NCBI RefSeq assembly: GCF_000505545.1
Contig: NZ_AYTB01000015.1
Span: 1-64,000, forward strand
Source: Kurthia huakuii LAM0618
Lineage (GTDB): Bacteria; Bacillota; Bacilli; Bacillales_A; Planococcaceae
DNA length: 64,000 nt
Direction: 5' to 3'
Each line of letters opens with the position of its first letter. Position 1 is the stretch's first letter. The notes under the pieces are model-generated. The model saw only the letters and a list, made by a program, of their open reading frames with translations. It was not told where the DNA came from and made no database searches. Positions 25,965 through 36,434 of the stretch are shown one piece after another. The translations under genes and the position numbers were made by a program.

Positions 25965-26418
25965 ATTACAACAACCAACAGCACAACAAATGGAAGAAGC
26001 AAAAATGACGAGCCTCGTACATGAGCTCGCACAAAATGAACAAGCCTTAAAAAAAATACTCTCGATCGTACAGCAACTAGACCATTCGGGAAGCTTAGAT
26101 GCTGTTGATAGCTTGTTAAAATCCCGTACTGACGTATCACATGTTGTCATCGATCAACTGCAAAAGCAGCCAGCGCAAAATTTAGTGTTACTCGTTCAAG
26201 CACTCGCTAGTGTTGGCGCTTTAATTGATGGCGAGCAAACAAAAGCTGTTGTGCACAACTTAAAAGTACAGCAAGAAGAACGTATTGCGGAACGACAAAA
26301 AAAACGTAATCCAGTCTTACATGTACTCAAATTAGCGAAAAATCCTGACGTTTGGCAAGCCGCTGCCTTTATGCTCGTGCTATTGAAAAGCGTTGGTCGT
26401 GTAGTAAACAAGAAATAA
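25939..26418 (+). CDS. DUF1641 protein, formate dehydrogenase partner (YrhD type)
   Basis: The 159-residue protein belongs to DUF1641, whose members are encoded directly after formate dehydrogenase genes in Bacillales and are thought to be part of or needed by the enzyme. Visible blocks are LVHELAQNEQALKKILSIV, LLVQALASVGALI and PVLHVLKLAKNPDVWQAAAF. There is no signal peptide; the C-terminal stretch AAAFMLVLLKSVGRVV is mildly hydrophobic. The start MAKPIHT is preferred because GAGGGAGG lies eight bases upstream; this makes it overlap the end of fdhA by 26 bases, implying translational coupling. Confidence 0.9.
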   Translation: MAKPIHTIELQQPTAQQMEEAKMTSLVHELAQNEQALKKILSIVQQLDHSGSLDAVDSLLKSRTDVSHVVIDQLQKQPAQNLVLLVQALASVGALIDGEQTKAVVHNLKVQQEERIAERQKKRNPVLHVLKLAKNPDVWQAAAFMLVLLKSVGRVVNKK

Positions 26419-26419
26419 C

Positions 26420-26459
26420 AAAAGCAGGAATTGCGCCTAGTACGCAATTCCTGCTTTTT
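26420..26459 (+). terminator. Terminator of the fdhA operon
   Basis: AAAGCAGGAATTGCG pairs perfectly with CGCAATTCCTGCTTT, followed by T. Confidence 0.88.
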
Positions 26460-26494
26460 ATCGTGCTTATGATTACTTACCGCCCTCTGTTAAC

Positions 26495-29400
26495 TTAATG
26501 TGCTCGGCGTGAGCGACGGATTAACCACCATGCTAATAACATAATCGCGATACCTGCCGCAGCAGTTGTCGCATAGCCTACACCTGTTTGTGGTAATGCG
26601 CTCTTCATGCCTTCATTTGTACCTGAAGATGTTGTACCGGCAGTTGTTGTAGCGCCAGATGCTTGGGGTTGATTTGTATACGTCGTTGTTGTTCTCACGG
26701 CTGGTGGTGCTGCATTATTTGGTGTATTGCTTCCAGTTATCGTAGTTGGCGTTCCTGGAGTACTTGGCGTACCCGGAGTTCCTGGTGTACCCGGAGTTCC
26801 CGGTGTACCTGGTGTTCCCGGTGTACCTGGTGTTCCCGGTGTACCCGGTGTTCCCGGTGTTCCTGGTGTTCCCGGTGTTCCCGGTTCTTCCGGCGGTGCC
26901 TCATATGCTTTCCAGTTGATAAATGAAATTAATACCGGATATGCTGCATCCTCTACAATCGTAAATTTCATTGGTGTTTTCGTTAAAATATAGCCTTTCA
27001 ATGCTTTCGTTTCGACAAAAGTATAGTCTCCTGGTTTCAAGTTACTAACGGTAATTTGACCATTTTCATCTGTTACAAGACTTTGCTGAAGCATCGTGCC
27101 GTCGCTGCGTTTTAAGTTAAAGACAACGCCTGCTAATGCGGCTCCTGTTTTACCGTCTACCTTTGTCAGCATGACTGTACCCGTGTGCATTTTATTTGTT
27201 TTTGTTACATAATTCATGCTGTGCGAGCCTTTAGCAATGGTTACTTTTACAGGCGTCGCATCTAGTTTGTAGCCCGCTGGTGCTTTCGTTTCAACGAAGT
27301 AGTAGTCACCCGGCTCTAAATCGCTAACAGCAATTTGACCCGCTGCGTTTGTCACAAGGTCTGATTTCACGACATTGCCACCACTATCTTGCAGTTTAAA
27401 GATTGCACCTGCTAACGCTATCTTCGTATCTTCATCGACTTTCGTTAGAACTACACTACCGCGTTCTAACTCATTCGTTTTCGTTACGTGTACAGCAGCT
27501 GATTGATTCGCTGAAATCGTAAATGCAACTGGTGTAGCATCAAGTTTATAACCTACTGGCGCTTTCGTTTCGACGAAGCTATAGGCACCCGGTGCTAATT
27601 GTTCAATCATAATTTGACCCGCTGCATTCGTTGTTAAACCTTCTTTAACCGTCTTGCCTGATGCATCGACTACGTTGAATGTTGCGCCTGCTAATGCATG
27701 ACCAGATTTTTTATCCGTTTTCGTCAGCACAACACTACCCGTATCAAGTTTATTCGTTTTTGAGACATAAGCCGTCTCGCCCGTTTTTACGGTGAATGAT
27801 ACAGGGTCTGCATTCAGTTTATAACCTGTTGGTGCTTTTGTTTCGACGAAGCTATAGTTACCACGCTCAAAATCTGTGACAACAATTTTACCTGTAGCAT
27901 CCGTCGTTAAACCTGTTTTGACAACGACATTTTGTGCGTTGCGTAGTTCAAATACAGCTCCTGGCAATCCCTTTTTCGTATCCGCATCCATTTTCGTTAA
28001 TACGACGTTTCCTTTTAGGATTGGCGGAACAATAATTGTTTTCTTGTTGTTAAATTCATAGCGGAATGATGGATGCTCTTTTGTTAATTTAAAGCTTGGC
28101 ATTTCGCTACTTAAGTTGTACCCGCTCGGTGCACTAATTTCCTTGAAGTAGTAGTTACTACCAAGTGGTAAGCTATGCGCCGTCACATAACCTGATGAGT
28201 CTGACGTGTATTTACCATACAGCACGCCATCTTTGTACAGCTCAAACGTTGCATTCGCTAATGGTTTTTTCGTAACACTATCCACTTTCAATAATGTTGC
28301 GCTACCAAGCTCTGGTGGTGTGACAACTTTTTTATTCATCACTTCACGCTGGAATGTCGCATGTTCTGCATTCAGCATAAATTTAATTGGCGCATCATTT
28401 AAAACATAGCCTGCTGGAGCTGTGACTTCTTTAAAGTAGTAAGCACCGTATGGTAAATCTTTCACGAGTACGACACCATCTGTACCTGTCGTCATCGCCG
28501 CGCCATATGGCTTATCATCTTTGTATAACTGGAATACTGCGCCAGCTAATGGATGACCATTTTCATCTACTTTAATTAATGTTGCGCTACCTGTCTTAGC
28601 CGGAATGAATTTATTAACGGCATCGACTTTCACTTTACCGCCATGTTTCGTCACTTCGACTGGATAAAGTTTTGTTAAATCTGCTTCATAACCTGCCGGA
28701 GCGCTCATTTCTTTGAAGTAGTAGTCGCCCACTTGAACATGGTCAACTGTCGCATATCCATCCGCACCGGATGTTGCTTGGCCTACATAGGCTCCGTCTT
28801 TCGTGAATAAGTGGAATACCGCACCCGCAAGTGGTTTTCCGTGTTCATCCACTTTCTTAATCATCGCTTTTGATTTTTCTGGTTCTGGATTTACTTTGTC
28901 ATTTTTAAAGACCGTCGTAAAGTTCTTATGCTCTTTTGAAATCGTAAATTTAATTGGTGTTGAATCCAATTTGTAGCCTTCTGGCGCAGCGATTTCAATA
29001 AAGTAGTAGTCACCGTATGCTAATTTCGTGACGGTTGCGACACCATTGTCATTTGTCACGACTGGTTCGCCTACTTTTTGTCCATCTCTGTATAACTGGA
29101 ATACGGCCCCTTGCAGTGGTTTATGATCATCGACTTTACGAATCGATGCTGAACCATATTTTTCTTCCACTGTCGATTTTTTATTTTCTATGACGATTTT
29201 CGAATGATGGTTACTCCCTTTTTCTTTATCGCCAACAGTAAATGGATACGCTTGATTATTTTTATCATAACCTGTTGGTGCTACTAACTCCTTAAAGTAG
29301 TAGCTACCCGCTTCTAAACCTGTGACTGTGGCGATACCATTTGCTCCGGTCGTAATTTTTGTTACCGGTTCATTGCTACCCGCTTTGTAAACACCAAACA

Positions 29401-32200
29401 CTGCGCCTGCTAACACTTTCTTTTTATCGTATTTATCAACTTTTAGTAGCTGTGCGTCATATAATGTTGGTGTAGAAATTGGTGTATTCGTTAATGCTAA
29501 TTTTGGATAGTAACGATCATCTTCACTCGTTGCCTTATCATTTGGAAGGCTGAAGTATAATTTTGTTGCGTTCAATTCATAACCTGGCAATGCTTCTACT
29601 TCTTGAATGTAGTAGTCACCCATTGGTAGGTCACCTTGGTTAATTTGTCCCCATTCATTGGTTTCTACTGTAATAAATTCATTTGTATTCGCATTGACGA
29701 TGTTAAATTTAACGCCTGCCAACACTTTACCATCATTGGCATCTGTTTTCGTTAAACGTACAGACCCTACTTTTGGTGTTGTTTTTTCATTTTCAACTTT
29801 GACACTACCCCATGCTGAATGAATACCTGCCACTACTTTTTGGAATCCAGCATTTGGTTCATAACCATCTAACGCTTTCACTTCTTGGAAGTAATACGTC
29901 GCGCCAAGTGTTAAACCTGTGACCATAATAACACCCTTTTGCGTTGTATACACTGTATCTGATACTGGTTTGTGATCGGCATCATATAGTTTAAATTGAA
30001 CGCCTGTTAATGGTTCTTGTGTCTCTTTGTCGACTTTCATTAATTTCACGACACCAAAACCATTTTTCACAAATTCATTTTTTACGACGACAAAATTCTG
30101 CTTGTGTCGGTCGTCTCCTTTTCGATCGCTCACCGTCACTTTAAATTTATCATCAATCAGTTTATAGCCCGGTGGTGCAACCGTTTCTTTGAAGTAGTAC
30201 GTTCCCGGTGCCAAATTATTCACTTCGATATAGCCTTCGTTATTCGTTGTTCCTTCGCCCACTTGTTTACCATCTTTATCAAGTAACACGAATGTGGCAC
30301 CTTTTAATGCTTTCCCTGTATCCTTATCAATTTTCTTTAAAGCCACGCTACCTTTTTTATCATGCGTGTTCTTTTTATTAAAGAATACGAGCGAAGCTTC
30401 ACACTTATCTTTCCCTTTTACTTTGTGTTTATCAGCATCAATTGTAATGGTTTGCGTTTGCGTTACTTTTTCATAGCCTGCTGGCGCAACCGTTTCTTCA
30501 ACAATATACGTTGTATCAACCGGTAAGTTGCCAATAACGAGCGCGCCGTCAGCATTTGTAATGCCTGAGCCCACGACTTCACCCGTTGCTTTATTTGTTA
30601 CTTTAAACTCAGCACCTGGTAACAATGCTTTTGATTCCTGGTCTTTTTTAATAATCGTTAATTCGCCTGTTTTTGCTGGTTTTTCTTTTTCATTGTAAAA
30701 TACAACATGTTTATTCGAGTCTTTACCGCCAACTTTTACTGTTTGACTCGCCGTTAAGGCTTTATAACCGTCTGGCGCTTTCGTTTCAACAACCGTATAT
30801 TCACCAGCTGCTAGTCCAGTAAATTGAACAACACCATTTGAGCCCGTAACTTTCGAGTCAACTACTTGATCACCTAATTTTACGACAAACTGAGCACCTG
30901 ACAATGGTGTCTTTTTATCAGCTGCATCTTTTTTATAAATGGTAATGCTATGTTTACCTTGTGGAGGTGTGTGTGTTTTCTTATTAAAGAACACGAGTGA
31001 CACGGTGTGATCTTTATAGAAACTCACCGATTGTGCACCTGTTACGGCTTCATAACCTTCCGGTGCTTTTATTTCTTCCACGGTATACTTGCCTTTGACA
31101 TCTAAATCGCTAAATGTCGCCGTTCCACTTGGCCCTGTCGTTAATGTCTGTTTCACAACGCCCTGCTCTTTCAGCGCAAATGTCGCACCTGCAAGTAACT
31201 CGCCGGTATCTTTATCTTTTTTGTAGACTGTCACACTTCCTTTTTCTGTTGGAGGAGGCGCCTTTGGACTATTGAAAAATGTGACATATTTTTCGGTACC
31301 CGCTGTAATCGTTTTCTGAGCATCGAGTAAGGTGTACCCTTCTGGTGCGCTCGTTTCTGTCACGGTATATTGTTTGCCGACAATCAAGTCAGAAAAAGTG
31401 ACGACACCAGAAGCATTTGTAACCCCTGTTTTAACCGTACCGCTACCATCTTGTGCTTTAACGCTAAATGCGGCACCTGCTAACTTTTTGTTTGTTCCTG
31501 TTGCTAACTTCGTAATCGTTAACGTTGTTTTTTCTTCAACAGGAGCCAATTTTTCATTATAAAAAGCAATTCGGTTGTGGCTTTGATAAAGCGTATGCGT
31601 TTTCGGGGTTGAATTCAGCTTATACCCCGGCGGCGCATCTATTTCAGTAATGATATACGTTTTACCGACAATTAAACCATTCACATTTACAAAGCCCGGA
31701 TTTTGCGTTGTTACATTCGCATTGAAACTACCATCCTGTGCTTTAACATTAAATGTCGCACCTGCTAACGGTTTATTTGTACCCGTTTCATATTTCGTAA
31801 TCGCTAAATTTGATTTCGTTGTTTGTGGATTTCCCTGGTTGTTATTTTCCCCTGTCGTTGGTGCGCGTGGCTGTTCAGGATTCCCTTTTTGGCCGTCATC
31901 TTTTGTTGAAGAATCATTCGATGCAGGTGGTGCTTGTGTAGCTGGTTGTTGCTGTGTGCTACTACCTGGTGAATCATTTGTTCCTTTAGAATCGGGAGTC
32001 TGAGTTGCAGGTTGATCTTCTGTCTGCCCAGTATCTTCCGAAGCTTTTGGTTGTGCGCTAGGCTCTTGACTTGTAACTGTAGACTGTCCACTATCTGTTG
32101 CGTTACCTTCTGCGACAGCTATTGAATTCATCGCCGGTGATACGAAGACAAATGTAGCTGCGAGCATAATCGCAAATCTCTCTACTAGCGTTTTCTTCAT
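26495..32200 (-). CDS. LPXTG cell-wall-anchored protein with 17 SpaA/Cna-B-like repeats
   Basis: This 1901-residue surface protein starts with a signal peptide ([20 protein letters not shown], cleavage after about residue 30) and a Ser/Thr/Pro/Gln-rich spacer to about residue 130. Seventeen prealbumin-like repeats of 85-105 residues follow, each with a lysine-bearing first strand (TKVD type), LAGAxF, a DGxxxxxxL turn, and E-x-x-AP-x-GY holding the glutamate expected to catalyse intramolecular isopeptide bonds. The C-terminus has about 12 PGT triplets, a Thr/Ser spacer, the sortase motif LPQTG (1869-1873), a hydrophobic anchor and RRSRRAH. No globular adhesin head was recognised at the N-terminus, so the visible protein is mostly stalk. 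No sortase gene is adjacent. AGGAG lies before the ATG. Confidence 0.93.
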   Translation of the reverse strand: MKKTLVERFAIMLAATFVFVSPAMNSIAVAEGNATDSGQSTVTSQEPSAQPKASEDTGQTEDQPATQTPDSKGTNDSPGSSTQQQPATQAPPASNDSSTKDDGQKGNPEQPRAPTTGENNNQGNPQTTKSNLAITKYETGTNKPLAGATFNVKAQDGSFNANVTTQNPGFVNVNGLIVGKTYIITEIDAPPGYKLNSTPKTHTLYQSHNRIAFYNEKLAPVEEKTTLTITKLATGTNKKLAGAAFSVKAQDGSGTVKTGVTNASGVVTFSDLIVGKQYTVTETSAPEGYTLLDAQKTITAGTEKYVTFFNSPKAPPPTEKGSVTVYKKDKDTGELLAGATFALKEQGVVKQTLTTGPSGTATFSDLDVKGKYTVEEIKAPEGYEAVTGAQSVSFYKDHTVSLVFFNKKTHTPPQGKHSITIYKKDAADKKTPLSGAQFVVKLGDQVVDSKVTGSNGVVQFTGLAAGEYTVVETKAPDGYKALTASQTVKVGGKDSNKHVVFYNEKEKPAKTGELTIIKKDQESKALLPGAEFKVTNKATGEVVGSGITNADGALVIGNLPVDTTYIVEETVAPAGYEKVTQTQTITIDADKHKVKGKDKCEASLVFFNKKNTHDKKGSVALKKIDKDTGKALKGATFVLLDKDGKQVGEGTTNNEGYIEVNNLAPGTYYFKETVAPPGYKLIDDKFKVTVSDRKGDDRHKQNFVVVKNEFVKNGFGVVKLMKVDKETQEPLTGVQFKLYDADHKPVSDTVYTTQKGVIMVTGLTLGATYYFQEVKALDGYEPNAGFQKVVAGIHSAWGSVKVENEKTTPKVGSVRLTKTDANDGKVLAGVKFNIVNANTNEFITVETNEWGQINQGDLPMGDYYIQEVEALPGYELNATKLYFSLPNDKATSEDDRYYPKLALTNTPISTPTLYDAQLLKVDKYDKKKVLAGAVFGVYKAGSNEPVTKITTGANGIATVTGLEAGSYYFKELVAPTGYDKNNQAYPFTVGDKEKGSNHHSKIVIENKKSTVEEKYGSASIRKVDDHKPLQGAVFQLYRDGQKVGEPVVTNDNGVATVTKLAYGDYYFIEIAAPEGYKLDSTPIKFTISKEHKNFTTVFKNDKVNPEPEKSKAMIKKVDEHGKPLAGAVFHLFTKDGAYVGQATSGADGYATVDHVQVGDYYFKEMSAPAGYEADLTKLYPVEVTKHGGKVKVDAVNKFIPAKTGSATLIKVDENGHPLAGAVFQLYKDDKPYGAAMTTGTDGVVLVKDLPYGAYYFKEVTAPAGYVLNDAPIKFMLNAEHATFQREVMNKKVVTPPELGSATLLKVDSVTKKPLANATFELYKDGVLYGKYTSDSSGYVTAHSLPLGSNYYFKEISAPSGYNLSSEMPSFKLTKEHPSFRYEFNNKKTIIVPPILKGNVVLTKMDADTKKGLPGAVFELRNAQNVVVKTGLTTDATGKIVVTDFERGNYSFVETKAPTGYKLNADPVSFTVKTGETAYVSKTNKLDTGSVVLTKTDKKSGHALAGATFNVVDASGKTVKEGLTTNAAGQIMIEQLAPGAYSFVETKAPVGYKLDATPVAFTISANQSAAVHVTKTNELERGSVVLTKVDEDTKIALAGAIFKLQDSGGNVVKSDLVTNAAGQIAVSDLEPGDYYFVETKAPAGYKLDATPVKVTIAKGSHSMNYVTKTNKMHTGTVMLTKVDGKTGAALAGVVFNLKRSDGTMLQQSLVTDENGQITVSNLKPGDYTFVETKALKGYILTKTPMKFTIVEDAAYPVLISFINWKAYEAPPEEPGTPGTPGTPGTPGTPGTPGTPGTPGTPGTPGTPGTPGTPSTPGTPTTITGSNTPNNAAPPAVRTTTTYTNQPQASGATTTAGTTSSGTNEGMKSALPQTGVGYATTAAAGIAIMLLAWWLIRRSRRAH
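26755..26890 (-). repeat. Nine-base tandem repeats encoding PGT triplets
   Basis: Roughly 14 copies of a 9-base unit (plus-strand consensus GGTGTTCCC, with T/C and A/T variants) encode Pro-Gly-Thr, with one Pro-Ser-Thr. This collagen-like linker sits between the SpaA repeats and the wall anchor. Copy number is likely to vary between strains by slippage. Confidence 0.9.
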
Positions 32201-32472
32201 TGGCCTTACTCCTTTCTATTATTTTTGGTGGAAAAATATGAAAAAAACATCAAGAAAAAGCGAAAAATAGTTATTTTATTCGCATTTTATCAAGATATCT
32301 TTCCCCGTATAGTCATATTTTCCTCATATTTTTTAGTCGAAACATAAAATAGCAAATTTGAGTTCAATAACTTAGTTAAAATAGCATAAATATGTAATAA
32401 GTCAGAAAATTTAAAAAAGAATAATGTATAAAAAATCCAGTGATTTATTCATGCACTAGGTATTTTGAGAAT
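32201..32472. other. AT-rich intergenic region upstream of the LPXTG gene
   Basis: About 270 bases with no reading frame of note. It must hold the promoter and leader of the wall protein, but no single convincing -35/-10 pair or operator was identified by eye. Confidence 0.5.
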
Positions 32473-32505
32473 AAAAAAAGCCTCGCTTCACGCGAGGCTT
32501 TTTGC
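32473..32505 (-). terminator. Terminator of cobT
   Basis: AAGCCTCGC pairs with GCGAGGCTT around a four-base loop; T-runs occur on both strands. Confidence 0.85.
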
Positions 32506-32512
32506 CTATATA

Positions 32513-33574
32513 CTATTTATTCGGTTGAATAATTGCCGCTGCTTGCTCTAATGTCACCATATTCGTTGCCATTGATAATGCCGCTTCAATAATCGGAAAT
32601 GCGAGTACTGCACCTGAACCTTCACCTAAACGCATATTCATATGTAGCATTGGTTCGATTCCTAAACGTGCTGCCGCAATTTTAGCACCAGGCTCTTCCG
32701 ATGCATGAGAAGCAAGCACATAATCTTTCACATGAGGATTTAATTCAGCTGCAATCAACGCAGCGACCGTTGAGATATAACCATCAACAACGATTGGTAC
32801 ACGATGCGCAGCTGCAGCTAATGTGACACCTGCCATCGCACCAATTTCTAAACCACCGACTTTTGCCAACACATCGATGGCATCATCTTTATTTGGCTCA
32901 TTTAACACAATCGCCTTACGAATGACGTCCGCTTTATAGGCAATACCACCAGCTCCAACGCCAGCCCCAAAGCCTGTCACATCAAGTGGATCACAGCCTT
33001 CTAACACCGACAAAATGGCCGCACTTGGCGTCGTGTTTGCAATGCCCATCTCACCCGTTGCTAACAAATTCACACCTTGTTGAATTTGCTCGTTCGCTAC
33101 TTCAATACCGACTTCAATCGAACGAATCGCTTCTTCTCGGCTCATCGCAGGACCTTTCGCCATATTATTAGTGCCATACTTTACTTTTTTCAAAATTATA
33201 CCCGCATCAGCCGGTAAATCTTCTAATACGCCAACATCGACTGGTACAACTGCCGCACCAACGGATTTTGCGATGGCACATACGCCAGTCGTTCCTTTCG
33301 GGAAGCCTAACGTTTGGAAAACCGTGACATCTTGCGGATTTGTCGTCACGCCCTCATCATAAACCCCGTGGTCGCCAGCACAAACGATAACTGCTTTTTT
33401 TTGAATTTCAGGAAATGTGCCATCGTTCATCGCAGCCATTTTTGCTGCAATGCGTTCTAGCTTTCCTAAACTTTTCGGTGGTTTTGCGAGCGAGTCGATA
33501 TAGTGCTCCGCTTCATCGTAGCTCGCCTGATTCGTTGCTGTAATTTGCTCAATTGTTTGTTGTAATAATGACAT
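32513..33574 (-). CDS. cobT: Nicotinate-nucleotide-dimethylbenzimidazole phosphoribosyltransferase
   Basis: This 353-residue enzyme activates 5,6-dimethylbenzimidazole (or another base) to its alpha-ribotide phosphate for the lower ligand of cobalamin. Visible blocks are SLAKPPKSLGKLERIAAKMA, AVIVCAGDHGVYDEGVT, TGEMGIANTTPSAAI and GAGVGAGGIAYK. RLGEGSGAVLAFP carries the catalytic glutamate. The ATG for MSLLQQT is used because GAGGAGG lies just upstream; the longer frame would start inside the riboswitch terminator region. It is preceded by a cobalamin riboswitch and its terminator. No other cob or cbi gene is in the window, so it appears as a solitary B12-salvage gene here. Confidence 0.95.
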   Translation of the reverse strand: MSLLQQTIEQITATNQASYDEAEHYIDSLAKPPKSLGKLERIAAKMAAMNDGTFPEIQKKAVIVCAGDHGVYDEGVTTNPQDVTVFQTLGFPKGTTGVCAIAKSVGAAVVPVDVGVLEDLPADAGIILKKVKYGTNNMAKGPAMSREEAIRSIEVGIEVANEQIQQGVNLLATGEMGIANTTPSAAILSVLEGCDPLDVTGFGAGVGAGGIAYKADVIRKAIVLNEPNKDDAIDVLAKVGGLEIGAMAGVTLAAAAHRVPIVVDGYISTVAALIAAELNPHVKDYVLASHASEEPGAKIAAARLGIEPMLHMNMRLGEGSGAVLAFPIIEAALSMATNMVTLEQAAAIIQPNK

Positions 33575-33605
33575 GTTTTTTTCCTCCTCATTGTCTACAC
33601 AAAAC

Positions 33606-33651
33606 AAAAAGCCTGTAGCTTATTTGCATCGCAAATAAACTACAGACTTTT
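33606..33651 (-). terminator. Riboswitch-controlled terminator upstream of cobT
   Basis: A long stem (33611-33627 with 33631-33647) with few mismatches, followed on the minus strand by TTTTTG, lies between the riboswitch and the cobT start. It is the likely expression platform. Confidence 0.85.
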
Positions 33652-33674
33652 CCATCGTCTATACGTACGTGTAC

Positions 33675-33832
33675 AGCGTTAGGCAGGTCTCCTGGCTTCA
33701 GGTCATGACCGTATGCACACCTTCCCGAAAATTCAGTGGTTTATCGACATACGATTCGCTGTTACAGTGGCGGGACCGCTAAAGTTTTGCACTTTATTCC
33801 CTATTCTCTCTATTGCTAGAGCACCTAATGCT
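33675..33832 (-). promoter_or_regulatory. Cobalamin (B12) riboswitch upstream of cobT
   Basis: Minus-strand order: P1 arm AGCATTAGG, AATAGGGAA, then AGCGGTCCCGCCACTGTAAC, ACCACTG, CGGGAAGG, GAAGCCAGGAGACCTG and closing arm CCTAACGCT, which pairs with the first. This matches the cobalamin riboswitch consensus more fully than the copy at 21.2 kb. A strong terminator follows. Confidence 0.93.
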
Positions 33833-33869
33833 TTATGTAGTTACACTTACTGTATCGTAATTTGAATAA

Positions 33870-34646
33870 TCAGTCAATATCCTTTTGTACATCAGCCCAC
33901 ATGCGGCTAACAATTTTTTCGGTTGGACGATTGCGCCCACTAAATGGCCCCTCTTTCGTCATCGGTGCTTGTAAATCAACTAAAAAGACAAGCACGACAC
34001 TATCTTCCGTTAATGTTAGCTCTATTAAATCATGCCCCGTTGCACCGTCACGCTTCATCAATGTTTCACCATTTATCAATACAGCCCCATCAAAAACATA
34101 AAGACATGTCGCATAATCTTCATACGTTGGAAGTGTATAGCTTTCGCCGGCTTTCCCATATAAATCATAAAGGTAAACATTTTGGCGAATGACAAGCGGT
34201 GCATTGGCTGGCGCTGCAATTAAGCGAAAATCATCCTGTGGCTCATAGTCAGCAAAATGGACTGCTGGTGCTAAATCAACTTCGCGAGGGCGCACAAAAA
34301 TTTGCAGCATTTCTACGTCCATATTAGGCGTTCCTTCTTGATGGAAAAAGCTCTCTCCTGCGCTCATTAACATATAACGATTTTCACGAATCGTTTCATA
34401 CGAGCCATGTGAATCTTCATGGACAAACTCTCCGCGAACGAGATAACTAATAATCTCGTCATTTTTATGCTCATGCATTTTAATGACCGTTCCCTTACGA
34501 ATCACCGCATGATCAAATGATTGCAGTGGACCAAAAGCATAATCTTCTTTTTCGACATCGCCACCTGCAATGCCAGGCCATTGTGCACGAAATTGAATCA
34601 TCTGTCCGACTTGATCAAATGAATCCTTACTTCTAAAAATTTTCAT
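33870..34646 (-). CDS. Pirin-family (bicupin) protein
   Basis: The 258-residue protein has the pirin N-terminal cupin with metal-ligand pattern MHEHKNDEIISYLVRGEFVHEDSHG. RYMLMSAGESFFHQEGTPN and a second, degenerate cupin with YTLPTYEDYATCLYVFDGA follow. Pirins bind iron; some degrade quercetin, and others interact with regulators or metabolic enzymes. The specific role here is unknown. GGAG and AAATGA precede the ATG. It is monocistronic, between the cobT riboswitch and a small membrane-protein gene. Confidence 0.85.
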   Translation of the reverse strand: MKIFRSKDSFDQVGQMIQFRAQWPGIAGGDVEKEDYAFGPLQSFDHAVIRKGTVIKMHEHKNDEIISYLVRGEFVHEDSHGSYETIRENRYMLMSAGESFFHQEGTPNMDVEMLQIFVRPREVDLAPAVHFADYEPQDDFRLIAAPANAPLVIRQNVYLYDLYGKAGESYTLPTYEDYATCLYVFDGAVLINGETLMKRDGATGHDLIELTLTEDSVVLVFLVDLQAPMTKEGPFSGRNRPTEKIVSRMWADVQKDID

Positions 34647-34722
34647 TCATTTTCTCCTTTTTGTATAGGAATTTGTTGACATTATCATAGCCAAGAAACA
34701 ATCAATAAGCAAACAATTGAAC

Positions 34723-34759
34723 AAAAAAAACCAAGAACCCGCACAGAGCGTGTTCTTGG
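34723..34759 (-). terminator. Terminator of the 61-residue membrane protein gene
   Basis: CCAAGAAC (34731-34738) pairs with GTTCTTGG (34752-34759), followed on the minus strand by eight T. Confidence 0.88.
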
Positions 34760-34765
34760 GTGATG

Positions 34766-34951
34766 TTATTTCTTCGGCGCACCGCTTTTAATAACAACGC
34801 CGCCAATTAATAATAGGACGATACCGATTATGCCGCCGATAAGTTCAGGAATCACGACTTTATCATAACGGAAATAATTTACAACAAAATTACCGCCAAA
34901 AATAATGACCATAATTAAGCCGAGTGAATTTAAAAATTTCTTATTTTTCAT
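34766..34951 (-). CDS. Small two-helix membrane protein
   Basis: The 61-residue protein has two hydrophobic segments, LNSLGLIMVIIFGGNFVVNY and ELIGGIIGIVLLLIGGVVI, separated by a short charged turn, and a C-terminal KKK-type tail. GAGGTGACAAC precedes the ATG. No family was recognised and no operon partner is close. Its strong terminator and ribosome site support it as a real gene. Confidence 0.75.
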   Translation of the reverse strand: MKNKKFLNSLGLIMVIIFGGNFVVNYFRYDKVVIPELIGGIIGIVLLLIGGVVIKSGAPKK

Positions 34952-35004
34952 GTTGTCACCTCATCATTTCCATTGTACTAAAAATATGCGCAATGACAAA
35001 CAAT

Positions 35005-36324
35005 TTATAACGGCTTCAGTGCTGTAGCAGTCTGTCGCTTCATATAAAACGAACGAATAATGCCCGCTAATGGCAATAAATATAAATAACTCGCAAAGAA
35101 AATGCTCGCAACCGGCGCATCAATCGCCGCAAGTGGTACAGCGCACGCAATCGACCACGGAATGAGTGGCGGAATAACGATAGCTGTATCTGCAAGCATA
35201 CTCGCTGTTTTTTTATCATCGTCATAAATGTCTTTATTTAACTGATACGTCAACATGACCGCAAGCGTTTGATTGCACGAAATCATAATCGCCACAATCG
35301 ACACGACGGTACCGGTAAAGAAATTCGTCGTTTTATCGGCTAAAAGCTCGACGCTATGCTGGACACTTTCTAGCATATTCGTGCCGTTAAAAATACCGAA
35401 GTACGATGACGATAAACAGACAATCGCAATGACATTGACCATCGACACAATGCCGCCCCCGTCAAGCATCGCACCAAGCTGCATATTGTCTGCCACATAG
35501 CCACCCCAAAGCGTCGAAGCAATTTCTGCCATCGACATCTGCTGTACGACTGCGCAAATGACAATGCCAGAAACAATGCTAATAAACATCGTTGGCTTAA
35601 TTTTCATTTTCAATAGAAGCAACACAAAAATAAGTGCCGCCGGAATGAGCGTATAACCGTTTAATACGAAGCTATCTGCGAAAATATCGGTCACATGATT
35701 CACTACTTTGTCTGGCGTATGAATAAAGCCTAAAATAATATAAATGATGCTCGTTATCGCAAACGGAATCGCCGCTGTTTTAATCATTTGACGAATATGC
35801 TCAAACAATTTCATATGCGTCAATTCACAAACAAGTAGCGCACTCGTAGACATTGGCGAGCAGCGATCCCCAAAATAAATACCGGATAAAATGGCGCCTG
35901 CCACAAATAGCGGATTTTCACCCATGACATTGCCAATCGTCATACAAATAACGCCAACTGTTGCAACGGTACCAAATGCCGTACCGGTTAACACTGACAC
36001 CAAGCAATTGAGTAAAAAGACGACGATAATAAAAATCGATGGCACAAGGAAACCTGTTGCTACATCAATAATCATCGGAATCGTCCCGGCAGCGCGCCAA
36101 ATCCCGGTCATCATGCCAATCAGCACAAAAATAAACAACATGCCTTTAATTTGGCGAATGCCGTCCCATGAAAAGTGCATCATCTCGCGCACAGCGTGTC
36201 CTTTTTTCAAGCCATACATAAAAAAGAGCAAGTAACCAAATGCGAGTGCCCACAAAATCGATTGCTCGAATGCGACACAAAGCAATAAGCTACATGCAAA
36301 TAATCCAAAAACGATAAATTCCAT
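35005..36324 (-). CDS. NhaC-family Na+/H+ antiporter
   Basis: The 439-residue integral membrane protein has about eleven or more hydrophobic segments and the conserved NhaC pattern GTAFGTVATVGVICMTIG, GAILSGIYFGDRCSPMSTSALL and, later, NVIAIVCLSSSYFGIFNGT. It should exchange Na+ (or organic acids, as in MleN) for protons across the cell membrane. The assigned ATG has GAGGA directly against it, so the true start is slightly uncertain. It stands alone. The NADP-dependent oxidoreductase follows upstream with a gap of 110 bases. Confidence 0.87.
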   Translation of the reverse strand: MEFIVFGLFACSLLLCVAFEQSILWALAFGYLLFFMYGLKKGHAVREMMHFSWDGIRQIKGMLFIFVLIGMMTGIWRAAGTIPMIIDVATGFLVPSIFIIVVFLLNCLVSVLTGTAFGTVATVGVICMTIGNVMGENPLFVAGAILSGIYFGDRCSPMSTSALLVCELTHMKLFEHIRQMIKTAAIPFAITSIIYIILGFIHTPDKVVNHVTDIFADSFVLNGYTLIPAALIFVLLLLKMKIKPTMFISIVSGIVICAVVQQMSMAEIASTLWGGYVADNMQLGAMLDGGGIVSMVNVIAIVCLSSSYFGIFNGTNMLESVQHSVELLADKTTNFFTGTVVSIVAIMISCNQTLAVMLTYQLNKDIYDDDKKTASMLADTAIVIPPLIPWSIACAVPLAAIDAPVASIFFASYLYLLPLAGIIRSFYMKRQTATALKPL

Positions 36325-36434
36325 TCCTCACACAGCTTTCTTGCATTTTTCTGACGTAAGTTTACTGATGTTTCGCCACTTGTGCAATGCCTTCTGTGTG
36401 TTTGTTGCAAATTAAGTCATAATTCATACAATAT

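Noticed and set aside
26755-26890. Short regular repeats that could suggest a CRISPR array
   Set aside because: The 9-base units are contiguous, without spacers, and code for Pro-Gly-Thr in frame.
26663-26993. Plus-strand frames rich in GVP or SWCSRC repeats
   Set aside because: They are antisense shadows of the 9-base PGT repeats of the minus-strand wall protein and have no ribosome site.
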